Positions 36,297 through 46,924 of a stretch of 64,000 nucleotides of DNA are shown piece by piece. Source of the DNA: Denitrovibrio sp. (GTDB lineage: Bacteria; Chrysiogenota; Deferribacteres; Deferribacterales; Geovibrionaceae); assembly GCA_002869185.1 (NCBI GenBank), contig PKTN01000004.1, forward strand, positions 346,372 to 410,371. The letters are read 5' to 3'. How positions within the stretch are numbered: position 1 is the first letter of the stretch; each line of letters opens with the position of its first letter. The notes under the pieces are model-generated. The model was not told the origin of the DNA. It saw only the letters and a list, made by a program, of their open reading frames with translations, and ran no database searches. A program made the position numbers and the translations under genes.

Positions 36297-37830
36297 TTTC
36301 AAAATATATGTGCCAGTTATCCTTTATGCGGTCTGGATAATCTTTTCTATAGTGTCCACCTCTGCTCCCTTTGCGTTCTTTGGCTGCTTCCGCCATTAGA
36401 AGTCCAACAGTGGCGAGGTTGCCAAGCTCTGCTGTCTTTCTGTCGGCAGGTGTTTTACCTTCGAACTGAGAAAGGAACTGAGTGAGGTATTCAATAGCAT
36501 CATCAAGGTCTGATTCGTCCCTTGAAACGCTCACATTTTTCCACATAGAGATTTGGATTTTCTCAAGCTCTGTTTGTGGTTCATCGATAGTTATAGTCTC
36601 TGTAATGTTGATATCCTGCTCTCTGATCTCGCGGTTGCCATTATCTTTGACAGCAGCTTTAGCACTACGTCCGCCATAAACGACACCTTCAAGGAGAGAG
36701 TTACTAGCGAGTCTGTTAGCACCGTGGACACCGTTACAAGCGGCTTCCCCACAAGCATAAAGACCTTTAAGGTTAGACCTGCCCCAATCGTCAGTATATA
36801 TACCACCCATAAAGTAATGAGCTGCTGGGCTGACAGGGATAGGATTTTTACTAATATCTATACCATATTCGAGACAAGTCGAATATATCTTAGGGAATCT
36901 GTTTTTCACAAAATTCCTGTCGAGGTGTGATAGGTCGAGATAAACATGGTCTGAGTCAGTATCTTTCATTTCGAAGAAGATAGAGCGACTCACTACATCC
37001 CTAGGTGCAAGTTCCCCATCTGGATGGTATTTAGTGCAGAAGCGTTCCATGTTAATATTTTTCAGAAATCCGCCCTCGCCACGCATAGCTTCGCTTAAGA
37101 GGAATGCAGGTGCGCCTTCGATATGTAGACCTGTTGGGTGAAACTGAAAAAATTCCATATCCTTCATGGCAGCTTTCGCTCTGAAAGCCATAGCCATTCC
37201 GTCACCAGTGACAACAGCAGGGTTTGTCGTACGTGTGTAGAGTCTTCCCGCTCCGCCTGTAGAGACGATAACTGCCTTTGCGTAATAGTGGCTTATCTCA
37301 CCTGTTTTTTCATTCAGGGCGATAACGCAAGCTACACTGTTTGGGCTGTCTTTTATGAAATCTAGTGCGTAAGTGTATTCGAGCTTTTCGATATTTTCGA
37401 ATGTACCAGAGTACTCTTTAAGTGTTCGAACTATTTCATGTCCTGTTGCGTCACCCTTAGCATGGATGATACGTTTGACACTATGTGCCGCCTCTCTCGT
37501 AAATTCGAGAAGGCTACCGTGCATGTCAAATTTTGCGCCCCAAGATATAAGTTGTTTGATATAGCTTGGTCCTTCCGCTACAAGTGTCGAAACTGCTTGT
37601 AGGTCACAAAGACCATCGCCTGCTCTGAGAGTATCCTCTATATGTAGAGAAATATCATCATCATCAGATAAAGCGACGGCAACGCCACCTTGAGCATATT
37701 CAGAAGAGCTTTCACCGAGAAAGCATTTAGTAACTACGGCAACACGGCCGTGACCGGCGAGCTCAATAGCTGCTCGTAACCCGGCCACACCGCTGCCTAA
37801 TACTATATAATCGTAAAAATGTGTTTCCAT
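36268..37830 (-). CDS. nadB: L-aspartate oxidase
   Basis: 520 residues of the succinate dehydrogenase/fumarate reductase flavoprotein family: VLGSGVAGLRAAIELA (FAD loop), SSEYAQGGVAVAL, THxRGGFL-like block, FFQFHPTGLH, SEAMRGEGGF, YFMGGIYTD, GEAACNGVHGANRLASNSL. EYAQGGVA and the overall length identify NadB, which oxidises aspartate to iminoaspartate for NAD synthesis; in anaerobes fumarate is the electron acceptor. The start is taken at ATG 37830, with AGG six bases upstream, leaving 13 nt after the preceding stop; the longer frame to 37872 would overlap it. nadA and nadC are not in the window. Confidence 0.94.
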   Translation of the reverse strand: METHFYDYIVLGSGVAGLRAAIELAGHGRVAVVTKCFLGESSSEYAQGGVAVALSDDDDISLHIEDTLRAGDGLCDLQAVSTLVAEGPSYIKQLISWGAKFDMHGSLLEFTREAAHSVKRIIHAKGDATGHEIVRTLKEYSGTFENIEKLEYTYALDFIKDSPNSVACVIALNEKTGEISHYYAKAVIVSTGGAGRLYTRTTNPAVVTGDGMAMAFRAKAAMKDMEFFQFHPTGLHIEGAPAFLLSEAMRGEGGFLKNINMERFCTKYHPDGELAPRDVVSRSIFFEMKDTDSDHVYLDLSHLDRNFVKNRFPKIYSTCLEYGIDISKNPIPVSPAAHYFMGGIYTDDWGRSNLKGLYACGEAACNGVHGANRLASNSLLEGVVYGGRSAKAAVKDNGNREIREQDINITETITIDEPQTELEKIQISMWKNVSVSRDESDLDDAIEYLTQFLSQFEGKTPADRKTAELGNLATVGLLMAEAAKERKGSRGGHYRKDYPDRIKDNWHIYFENAEFSPIKR

Positions 37831-37843
37831 TTCATACCTGTAA

Positions 37844-38560
37844 CTAGAATCTAATTCCAGCTTTAAGACCATATTGCATTACTGCACCTTTAGCCACTTC
37901 AAGGTTGATAGATATGAGTGGTAGTGGTGAAATCTGAAGACCAACAAGTCCTCTAGCTGCATTTGTGTTAACTTTATCAAAATCATTACCAGAATCATCA
38001 GTAGCCATAGTGTATACTGTTTCGATACCAGCGTATGGTGTAAGGAAGAGGATTCCTTTGCTTATGTATGCACCAGCAGAAAGAGTGTTGATAGATATAT
38101 CTTCCATACCGAATACTTTTGTGAATGATCCTTTAACGCTGATAGCAGGAGTAGCAATAGTCCCTTTAAGAAGAGCGTATTTAACTTCACCAGTTACAGC
38201 AGTGAAAGGGATAGTGTGACCTTTAGAAACGCTTGCGCCAATATCAAGACCAAAAGGGAATCCCTTCTGAACGTGTACTCTTGAAACAAGAGCCATTCCT
38301 GATGGATCGCCGTTGTCCCATGCGTTTTCCCAGTATGCTTGATCATCATCGATATCTATAACAGAAGTCTCAAGAGCTATATCAAAACCGAGAGTTTTAA
38401 GTGGCTCTGCTGGGCTGTTAGGTGTAGGAGTTACGATAGCTCCCATCTCTTTCGCAAGTGAGTCGAACTGTGCTTGTGTCATGCTAGGCTGGATTTCAAA
38501 TTCGCCAGCGAATGCTATGCTAGTAAGAAGCACCATGGCTAGGACAAGAATCTTTTTCAT
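37844..38560 (-). CDS. Outer-membrane beta-barrel protein of unknown function
   Basis: 238 residues with signal peptide MKKILVLAMVLLTSIAFA and C-terminal aromatic end (KAGIRF), typical of a BamA-dependent barrel. Alternating strands such as GFDIALETSVIDID, GLDIGASVSKG and ISINLEVAKGAV fit an 8-10-stranded barrel. No named family is recognised. Its ATG overlaps the TGA of the radical SAM gene (ATGA), and AGGAGA at the end of that gene is its RBS, so translation is coupled. Function is open; the link to a radical SAM protein could be incidental. Confidence 0.78.
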   Translation of the reverse strand: MKKILVLAMVLLTSIAFAGEFEIQPSMTQAQFDSLAKEMGAIVTPTPNSPAEPLKTLGFDIALETSVIDIDDDQAYWENAWDNGDPSGMALVSRVHVQKGFPFGLDIGASVSKGHTIPFTAVTGEVKYALLKGTIATPAISVKGSFTKVFGMEDISINTLSAGAYISKGILFLTPYAGIETVYTMATDDSGNDFDKVNTNAARGLVGLQISPLPLISINLEVAKGAVMQYGLKAGIRF

Positions 38561-39852
38561 TTGTTTCTCCTTTTTAAATCCGGTAGACCAAAATCGACAT
38601 CAAAATTTGCTTTAGTTCGATTAAAGTAGCCGAATTTTATATTCTTTTTCTTCTTTTTTATAAGTTTCAGGAGGTTCTTTACGCCAAGAATCTCCTCTTT
38701 CTTAAATCTCAATTTCGAAAATAGGAAGTCAGGATCAATATTCAAGTTACGAAGTTGGATAAGGTTTATGTCGTATGCGTTAAGAAAATCCAACATAGTC
38801 TCCGCTTCACTCTCTCTGTCATTAACACCCGGAATAGTGAGTAGATTCAGAGAGGTGTATACATTATATTTATTAGCCAGCTCTATACTCTTAAGAACGT
38901 CATCAAGTGAATAGCCTTGCGGCTGATAATAACTTTCATACGTAGAGTGTACCACAGAATTAAGGCTTACTCTTATACTGTCAATACCAGCATCAAAAAG
39001 CATTTTCATTTTCTCTGGATTGCTACAATTAGAGTTAAAGTTGACTGTGAGGTCAGGGGCTTTCTTTTTTATAACTTTGACAGCTTTCGCTATGGTGTCA
39101 GCAGTGACGATAGGGTCACCTTCACAACCTTGCCCAAAGCTGACGATAGGCTCTTCTGCGACCTCGTAGTGGTTTAGTGCAACCTCTACTATTTCATTTA
39201 CACGTGGAATAAATTTTATTCTGTCTTGTGGTGATATCATCTTTTCATCTTCTTTAAGTGATATACAACCGAGACATCTACTGTTGCAAGTAGGTGCTGT
39301 AGGTAGTGGACATTCCCACCTTCCTATAAAAGCGTTTTTTGCAGCTGTGCAATGATATTCTAAGGCACAGTGTGATAGTTGCTTGTATAGTCTGTTGCCA
39401 GGTGATTTCTCGAGTCTTTCGTTAACAACAGCGGAGAATTTATCAGTGTAATCGAAATTTTTTGGGTTCCACTTAGAGTCGTCATCAACCTTTATAGCTG
39501 GGACAACAAACTTGCCGTTTAACCAACCGACAGCAGTGTATGCGTACATCGGGAGGACTGTGTCGCTAAGCTTTTTGTATGCAGGCATAAAGAGCCTCAG
39601 GTAGCCAGGATCTAGGAACGCACTCACAGCGTAACCGCCAGTGAATACTTCCATACCTGCTGTGTCAGGGTTATATGCATGTGGATGTGTATCAGGGATG
39701 AAATAAAGTCTAGAACTAGCAGGTAGTTCTATGAGTTCGATTTCGTATGGGACAAAATTGTAATTCTCACTCCTGACTGTCATTTTCAGGTGTGGGTGGT
39801 CATATATATTTCCTTGCCTATCTGCAAAGAGCATATTTGGTATTTCGTACAT
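38557..39852 (-). CDS. Radical SAM protein of unknown substrate
   Basis: 431 residues. The radical SAM cluster motif is in PTCNSRCLGC (CxxxCxxC, about 190-197), followed by VSFGQGCEGDP, NFNSNCSNP, IRVSLNS and LNLLTIPGVND, the TIM-barrel strand motifs of the family. The first ~180 residues are a distinct N-terminal domain with additional Cys (HCALEYHC, WECPLP) that may hold another cluster or metal. No known named subfamily comes to mind. It is first in the leftward operon and coupled to a barrel protein. The function cannot be assigned from sequence alone. Confidence 0.8.
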   Translation of the reverse strand: MYEIPNMLFADRQGNIYDHPHLKMTVRSENYNFVPYEIELIELPASSRLYFIPDTHPHAYNPDTAGMEVFTGGYAVSAFLDPGYLRLFMPAYKKLSDTVLPMYAYTAVGWLNGKFVVPAIKVDDDSKWNPKNFDYTDKFSAVVNERLEKSPGNRLYKQLSHCALEYHCTAAKNAFIGRWECPLPTAPTCNSRCLGCISLKEDEKMISPQDRIKFIPRVNEIVEVALNHYEVAEEPIVSFGQGCEGDPIVTADTIAKAVKVIKKKAPDLTVNFNSNCSNPEKMKMLFDAGIDSIRVSLNSVVHSTYESYYQPQGYSLDDVLKSIELANKYNVYTSLNLLTIPGVNDRESEAETMLDFLNAYDINLIQLRNLNIDPDFLFSKLRFKKEEILGVKNLLKLIKKKKKNIKFGYFNRTKANFDVDFGLPDLKRRNK

Positions 39853-39933
39853 TGCTTACCTTGGTTCATCGTTTGTGGAATGATAATATACTACAATTCT
39901 TTAAGTCAAGGTTATTAAACGAACATTGGTAAT

Positions 39934-41826
39934 TTATACCTCTTTTTCTCCCTTGGCTGCGATGACTTTGTTCCTTCCGCTCTCTTTTGCTTCATAAAGT
40001 GCTTCATCAGCACGATTAAGGAATAAGGTTACAGTCTCACCGAATTGATAACATGCGACACCTATACTTATGGTAATATGATCGACAATATTGAACTGAG
40101 TCTCTTCGATAGTAGAGCGAATCTTTTCAGCCAGAATTGTTGCATTCTGAAGGTCAATCTGGACAGCTACAATAAGGAATTCTTCGCCACCCCAACGCCC
40201 TGCAAAATCAGTTCCACGGATGCTTTTTTGCAATATTTCAGAGACGTTAACTAGCACATCATCACCGACTTGATGTCCAAAATTATCATTTACCTTTTTA
40301 AAGAAATCAATATCAAGCAGAAGGACACAAAACTCAGTATTATATCTATTGAATCTGTTAATCTCGGCACTAAGAATAGCGTCTATCTTGCGCCTATTGT
40401 AGAGTCCTGTAAGGCTGTCAGTGACGGACATTTTTTCAATTATTTTTCTAGCTGTAATGTCTTGAGCTACAGATGTGTAAGCGATAATCTCACCTTTGTG
40501 ATTTATCTCTGGCGTTATAATCTGAGATATCCAAAATTCCTGTCCAGATTTTGAGAGATCTTGCATCTCACCTGTCCATACTGTACCTCGAGAGATTGTA
40601 TTCCACATGTCTTTATAGTGTTCAGCAGGGGTCTCTGGGTGTTTTAAAAAATTATGATTTTTACCAATAACTTCATGTTTTTGATATCCAGTTATCTCTA
40701 GAAATTTTGAGCTGATATCAGTTATAACCCCATTCTTATCAGTTTGCGATGTTGCGATATTTCTATCTATAATATTAGTGTACTTTTTTATCTCATCGTA
40801 AGCGTCGACTATGGTAGCCTGGAGCTTAGACGGAATGAAAGATGCCAACCATGAAAGAGGTACAGACACTATAAGGACTATACCAGCGATAAGCAGCGCA
40901 GTTACGACATTACTCATTTTTAATTTGCTGATTATTTCACTCTTTGGAACCATCAGGATTCTCATCCCTTCTCTATTGCGAAACATGTCAGCGTAGGAGA
41001 ACATATATAATCCCTGTTTGCTAATACTGCTATTAGAAAGTAGCTCTTTGTATCTATTAGGGAAAATTTTATGGATTTTTGGTTTATTTTCTAAGTATCT
41101 GCTCCATGAGAGATCAGGTTCTGGGTTTACAATTATTTCGCCATCTTTATCTATCAAGTATATGTGAAAATTTTGTGAGGTTGTGAGGACATCAAGGAGA
41201 TTGTCCATTATTACATTGGCAATTAGAATGCCCTGAAATTTATTATTTAAAATAAGTGGGGTAGCAACTCTGAAAGTCGGTTTATAGGGTACCTAAATTT
41301 GACCGTGCTCGACATTAAGGTCGATATTGGAGTGCCAGAAGGCGTTATTGATTATCTGTGATGCCTCTTTGAAATAGTACCTGTTTGCCTTGTTTTGCAT
41401 TTTGTCAGCAGGGATAATCATGAGAGCAGGTGATTTTTTGTCACGATCTATACGAACTTTTTCAAATCCTTGTGTGTCTATAAATCTGAGTTGCATAAGG
41501 TCTTTATTAGAGTAGGTGAGTGAATAGAATAAACTGTTTAAGTTCTCTCTATCATCTTCGTTACCTGTTTCGATATATTTTTTTGATAGGTCATTATTTG
41601 CAATAGAGAGCAGAAGCATCTCTATCTGAGAAACATAATCCTTGATATACTGTCTTTTCGAGTGAGACTCTGCCACAGCTCTTGTCTGGAGTTGTTTTTC
41701 AATATCGGTGTATCTAACTTGATAATTAATGAATGATGTCAACAAAGCTACTATGATACCAAAAGCAAGGAAATATATTGCAAACAATAGGTAGTATCTT
41801 TTCTTAGTAATGATCTGTCTTTCCAT
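39934..41826 (-). pseudogene. Membrane Cache-PAS-GGDEF diguanylate cyclase interrupted by an in-frame TAG
   Basis: Read through TAG 41293-41295, the frame gives ~630 residues: N-terminal helix (YYLLFAIYFLAFGIIVALL), periplasmic double-Cache region spanning the stop (FWHSNIDLNVEHGQI, stop, VPYKPTFRVATPL), a second helix (VVTALLIAGIVLIVSVPLSWL), PAS (~300-420; ITGYQKHEVIGKNHNFLKHP) and GGDEF with RWGGEEF intact. No indel is present; one base change, e.g. GAG to TAG, explains the stop. AAGGAGG before ATG 41826 fixes the start. A C-terminal piece could start at 41208 (ATG), giving a truncated soluble-side cyclase. It may be inactive, or read through. A cyclic di-GMP synthase otherwise. Confidence 0.82.
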
Positions 41827-41937
41827 ACGACCCCTCCTTGAAATTAAAAAAATCAACAAGAAATATTATATATTAAAAATTATACTCTGTTTTATGATTA
41901 TTTCATATAATATTTTAATAATAGTTACTAAATCAGG

Positions 41938-41967
41938 TTGTTTTTTGCATATTTATAAAGATATAAT
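41938..41967 (+). promoter_or_regulatory. Promoter of enolase
   Basis: TTGTTT (41938-41943), 18 bp, TATAAT (41962-41967), about 70 bp before the enolase ATG. Confidence 0.55.
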
Positions 41968-42019
41968 GACGACAAAAGGGGAAACCCTAATTGTATTACC
42001 ATATATAACAATATAATAA

Positions 42020-43333
<1,314 letters not shown>

Positions 43334-43348
43334 CAAAGCGCATACAGA

Positions 43349-43412
43349 GTCATTCTGAACGGAGTGAAGAATTCTGAATTAGTTGGGATCATTTGTTTAC
43401 ACTCAGGATGGC
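43349..43412. repeat. Short member of the palindromic intergenic repeat family
   Basis: GTCATTCTGAACGGAGTGAA at the left, ACACTCAGGATGGC at the right (inverse of the left end). It lacks the middle part of copies 1 and 2. Lies between enolase and its terminator. Confidence 0.5.
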
Positions 43413-43434
43413 AAAAGATAATTATGATTAATAT

Positions 43435-43460
43435 AAGGGGGGCTTAGTTGCCCCCTTTTT
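43435..43460 (+). terminator. Terminator of enolase
   Basis: AAGGGGGGC-TTAGTT-GCCCCCTTT, strong stem ending in five T. Confidence 0.9.
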
Positions 43461-43477
43461 GAATATAGGAGTTTTAG

Positions 43478-44575
43478 ATGTCGCTAGAAAAAAAGATGGC
43501 AGAGCTTATCTGCAACTACTCTCTCGGTTTGAAAGAGGGTGATGTTTTTTTAGTACGTGCAGAGACTGTCTCTGAACCTCTCGTGAAAGAATTTGTGAAG
43601 CAATCATTAGAGCTTGGAGCTCATCCAATACTTAGGATGATGGTGTCTGAGCAACAGGCAATCTTTTATAAATATGCTAGTGAGAAACAACTTGAGTTTA
43701 TCCCTGCATCAGTGATGGCAGACGCAGAGAACATCACTGCACAGGTATATATAGATAGTACTGACAATACAAAACAGCTCACTAACGCTGACAAATCAAA
43801 AATGGCTACCTATGCAAAGACCATGCGTAAGGTACGTGATGTGCTTATGGATAGAGAGTCTAAGGGCGAATTTCGCTGGTCGCTCTGTCCGTATCCAACA
43901 CAGGCTATGGCACAGGACGCAGAGATGTCACTCGATGAGTACACAGAATTCGTTTTCAATGCTTGCAAGCTGAACGAAGCTGACCCTGTTGCGGCTTGGA
44001 ACAAGGTTGATAAATTCCAAAACCAAGTAGTTGATATCCTCACTGGCACTAAAGAGATACGCATCGAAGGTCATAAGACTGACATCACCTTCAATGTTGC
44101 TGATAGAAAATGGATTAACTGCAACGGGCATCACAATATGCCTGATGGTGAAGTCTTCACTAGCCCTGTCGAAGATGGTGTAAATGGTCAGATATTCTTC
44201 GATCTACCAACATCTTATATGGGTGTTGAAGCTGGTGGCATCATGCTTAAGATTGAAAACGGCAAAATAATGGAAGCATCAGCTGAGAAGGGTGATGATT
44301 TCCTCCAGTCTGTGCTTGATACTGATGAAGGCTCAAGGCTTATTGGTGAGATCGCATTTGGACTTAATGATAACATTACAAAACCTACTAAGAACATTCT
44401 CTTCGATGAAAAGATAGGTCGCACTATACATATGGCAGTTGGAGCTAGTTACCCTGAGGCTGGGGGCAAAAACAAATCTGGTATCCACTGGGATATGATA
44501 AAATCTATGAGTGATGGTAAGGTTTATGCTGACGGTGTACAGATATATAGTGAAGGCAAATTTCACGGGATTTAA
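43478..44575 (+). CDS. M29-family aminopeptidase
   Basis: 365 residues of the thermophilic-type metallo-aminopeptidase family (AmpS/AmpT/PepS). VEAGGIMLKIENG and GEIAFGLND carry the metal-binding acidic residues, and IHMAVGASYPEAGG followed by SGIHWDMI gives the His, Tyr and His-x-Asp ligands. It removes N-terminal amino acids from peptides using two divalent metals; cytoplasmic, dimeric in relatives. TAGGAG is placed before the ATG at suitable distance. It follows the enolase terminator and has no co-transcribed partner. Family assignment is confident, peptide preference unknown. Confidence 0.9.
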   Translation: MSLEKKMAELICNYSLGLKEGDVFLVRAETVSEPLVKEFVKQSLELGAHPILRMMVSEQQAIFYKYASEKQLEFIPASVMADAENITAQVYIDSTDNTKQLTNADKSKMATYAKTMRKVRDVLMDRESKGEFRWSLCPYPTQAMAQDAEMSLDEYTEFVFNACKLNEADPVAAWNKVDKFQNQVVDILTGTKEIRIEGHKTDITFNVADRKWINCNGHHNMPDGEVFTSPVEDGVNGQIFFDLPTSYMGVEAGGIMLKIENGKIMEASAEKGDDFLQSVLDTDEGSRLIGEIAFGLNDNITKPTKNILFDEKIGRTIHMAVGASYPEAGGKNKSGIHWDMIKSMSDGKVYADGVQIYSEGKFHGI

Positions 44576-44702
44576 TGTTACTGTAAAAAACATAGAAGAA
44601 TTATAAAGATACTTAATTTATGAGGTGTTCACAATACCTTGATATATGAAATAGTTTATGATTTAATACTAATATACACAAGTTTACGTTTAGGATATTT
44701 AA

Positions 44703-46469
44703 ATGATTTCATTGTCGAAGAAGGTGTTGATAACTTTTGGGGTTATCTACATCGTTATGTCTTTTGCTATCGCAGCTATTGTTAATCACCACATGAAAAA
44801 TCAGGTGATTGAGCACTCATCTCAAAAGGCACAGATGATCATCGATAGAACTGTTGCTATACATGAATATTTAGCCAAAGAGTTGCGCCCTGCGGTAACT
44901 TCTAAACTATCACAGTTAGGTTCTGATAAAGATTATTTTGACCCTAGATGGATGTCTGGTGGGTACATTTCTAGAAACATTAATACGAAATATTCCGCCA
45001 GCAACATTGAGGGCGTAGATTATGGTTATAAGATGTTTTCGGTCAATGCTAGAGCTGAAGAGAGTGAAGCAGATGATTATGAACGTAAAGTATATGAAGA
45101 GTTTACCTCTAATCCTGATAAGTCATTGAAAGAAGAGATTCGCATTATAGATGGTAAAGAGTTTTTTGTAGTATATAAAAGGAACGTACTTTTCGTTAAA
45201 GGCTGTATGAAATGCCATAGCGAACCAGCAAAAGCACCTCAAGAGCTTATCAAGTATTACGGAGATCAAAAGGGCTTTCATAGAGATGTTGGTGAGATAT
45301 CTGCTATTTTATCAATAAGAATTCCTATGGATAAGCAGCTAAATGTTGCACACAAGCGTGCTTTACAAATATCAACATCCTTGATAGCATTATTTGTCAT
45401 TATGTTATTAATACAGTACATTTACATCCGTTTTAGTATTACTAATCCTATTTCCAGCATCGCTAAAAAAATGAAAGATGTGTCTTTGGATAATTCTAAG
45501 CTTGGAGAACAACTTCCTAGTTATAATCATTACGAATATAACGAGCTGGCAACAGCTTTTAACTCTATGTCATTAACATTGAAAGATATGACAGAGGATC
45601 TTCAGCAAAAGGTCGATGATAAAACAAAAGAATTATTAGATATTAATGCCAGCCTTGAAAATATGGTACTTGGAGAGATTGATAAAAGATTATCGACTGA
45701 GAGAAAATTATTATATCAGAAGAGGTTTGCTGATATTGGGCAAATGATAGAATCGGTTGCTCATCAGTGGCGTCAACCGCTGAATTCGATGAGTCTTATT
45801 AATCAAGACCTTTATAATACTGTTGACAAGGGGGGGGTGGATAAAGATTATCTCAATGAATATAAAGTAATCACAGAAAACATTATTATGCACATGGAAG
45901 AGACTATCCAAGATTTTAAGCAATATTTCTCTGGTAATAAAGAGCTGACAAGGTTTGATCTTTACGACTGTGTTACTGCTATATATCGCATTACAAAAAG
46001 TCAATTACTTAAGAATAATATAAATTTATTTTTGGAATGGACAGTTGATGACGTCGAAAACTCTATGAATATGAGTGAGATAAGTAAGGGTATGGAAAAA
46101 CCAAATATTCTTATCAAAGGTATAGAGAGTGATATTAAACAGGTATTAATGAATTTGATTCAAAACTCAAAAGATGAATTCAAGAAAATAGACGGTGAAA
46201 CGTGTGATATTAAGAAAACTATTATTATTAAACTTGTCCAAACTGACAATACAGTAGTTATATATTTTAAAGATAATGCTGGCGGGATACCTGAAAGTAT
46301 AATAGAAAAAGTTTTTGACCCATACTTTACGACTAAATCTGATGGAGAAGGTAGCGGTATTGGGCTTCAGATGTCGAAAAATATAATTAATGATGTGTTT
46401 TCTGGGTCCATCGTTGTATACAATGAAGATGATGGAGCTGTATTTAAAGTTACAATCCCAGTTTTATAG
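44703..46469 (+). CDS. Heme-binding (DUF3365/Tll0287-like) sensor histidine kinase with HAMP
   Basis: 588 residues. An N-terminal helix (VLITFGVIYIVMSFAIAAIV) leads to a periplasmic DUF3365/Tll0287-like domain with one c-heme site, FVKGCMKCHSEPAKAP (~158), a second helix (LIALFVIMLLIQYIYI), HAMP (~240-295), coiled coil, H-box SVAHQWRQPLNSMSLINQDL, and an ATPase domain with MNLIQNSKDEF, DNAGGIPE, FDPYFTT and GSGIGLQM. It is the second heme-type kinase of the window, but with a different catalytic core from the one at 13040. AGGA lies before the ATG. The downstream response regulator begins 30 nt after the stop, making this the only complete two-component pair seen here. Confidence 0.9.
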   Translation: MISLSKKVLITFGVIYIVMSFAIAAIVNHHMKNQVIEHSSQKAQMIIDRTVAIHEYLAKELRPAVTSKLSQLGSDKDYFDPRWMSGGYISRNINTKYSASNIEGVDYGYKMFSVNARAEESEADDYERKVYEEFTSNPDKSLKEEIRIIDGKEFFVVYKRNVLFVKGCMKCHSEPAKAPQELIKYYGDQKGFHRDVGEISAILSIRIPMDKQLNVAHKRALQISTSLIALFVIMLLIQYIYIRFSITNPISSIAKKMKDVSLDNSKLGEQLPSYNHYEYNELATAFNSMSLTLKDMTEDLQQKVDDKTKELLDINASLENMVLGEIDKRLSTERKLLYQKRFADIGQMIESVAHQWRQPLNSMSLINQDLYNTVDKGGVDKDYLNEYKVITENIIMHMEETIQDFKQYFSGNKELTRFDLYDCVTAIYRITKSQLLKNNINLFLEWTVDDVENSMNMSEISKGMEKPNILIKGIESDIKQVLMNLIQNSKDEFKKIDGETCDIKKTIIIKLVQTDNTVVIYFKDNAGGIPESIIEKVFDPYFTTKSDGEGSGIGLQMSKNIINDVFSGSIVVYNEDDGAVFKVTIPVL

Positions 46470-46499
46470 GTGTAATATTGATTTATGGAGGCGGTATTG

Positions 46500-46835
46500 A
46501 TGAATAATCTTAAAGTTCTCTATGTAGAGGATGATTCTTTAACTCGTATGATGATGAAGAAACAATTAAAAGACTTATTTGGGACATTTAATGATGCTGA
46601 AAATGGTTCCGTAGGTCTTGAAAAGTTCAAATCTATGAAACCTGATGTCATTGTGACAGATATTTCTATGCAAGTTATGAATGGCTATGAGATGATCAAA
46701 TGTATCAGAGAGCTTGATGATAACGTAAAGATAATCGTTACAACCGCCCATACTGAACACGATGACAAACTTACTGGTTGCACTATAATTAGGAAACCTA
46801 TCAATATCTCAGAACTTATCAAATCAATTCACTAA
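46500..46835 (+). CDS. Single-domain (CheY-like) response regulator
   Basis: 111 residues: VLYVEDDSLTRMMMKKQL (acidic pair), DVIVTDISMQVMNG (phospho-acceptor Asp in VTDIS), VTTAHTE (Thr/Ala switch) and IIRKPINI (conserved Lys-Pro). No output domain, so it works by protein interaction or as a phosphotransfer intermediate. The start is ATG 46500 with GGAGGCGG five bases upstream, rather than the ATG at 46485, which contains that RBS. Partner of the heme-sensor kinase immediately upstream. Confidence 0.93.
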   Translation: MNNLKVLYVEDDSLTRMMMKKQLKDLFGTFNDAENGSVGLEKFKSMKPDVIVTDISMQVMNGYEMIKCIRELDDNVKIIVTTAHTEHDDKLTGCTIIRKPINISELIKSIH

Positions 46836-46924
46836 ATTAACATATTTCATTTAATTGAAGTTACGGGATATTAGTGCTATTTTCATTCAATAAAGCTTTG
46901 TTCTCTTTTAAAATTGAGGTCTTT

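Noticed and set aside
41293..41295. Pyrrolysine at the TAG of the cyclase or nuclease
   Set aside because: TAG is a common true stop in this window, no pyl genes are seen and neither protein family uses pyrrolysine.
44703..46835. Chemotaxis locus because of the CheY-like regulator
   Set aside because: No cheA, cheW or receptor gene is nearby; the regulator is coupled to a heme-sensor kinase.
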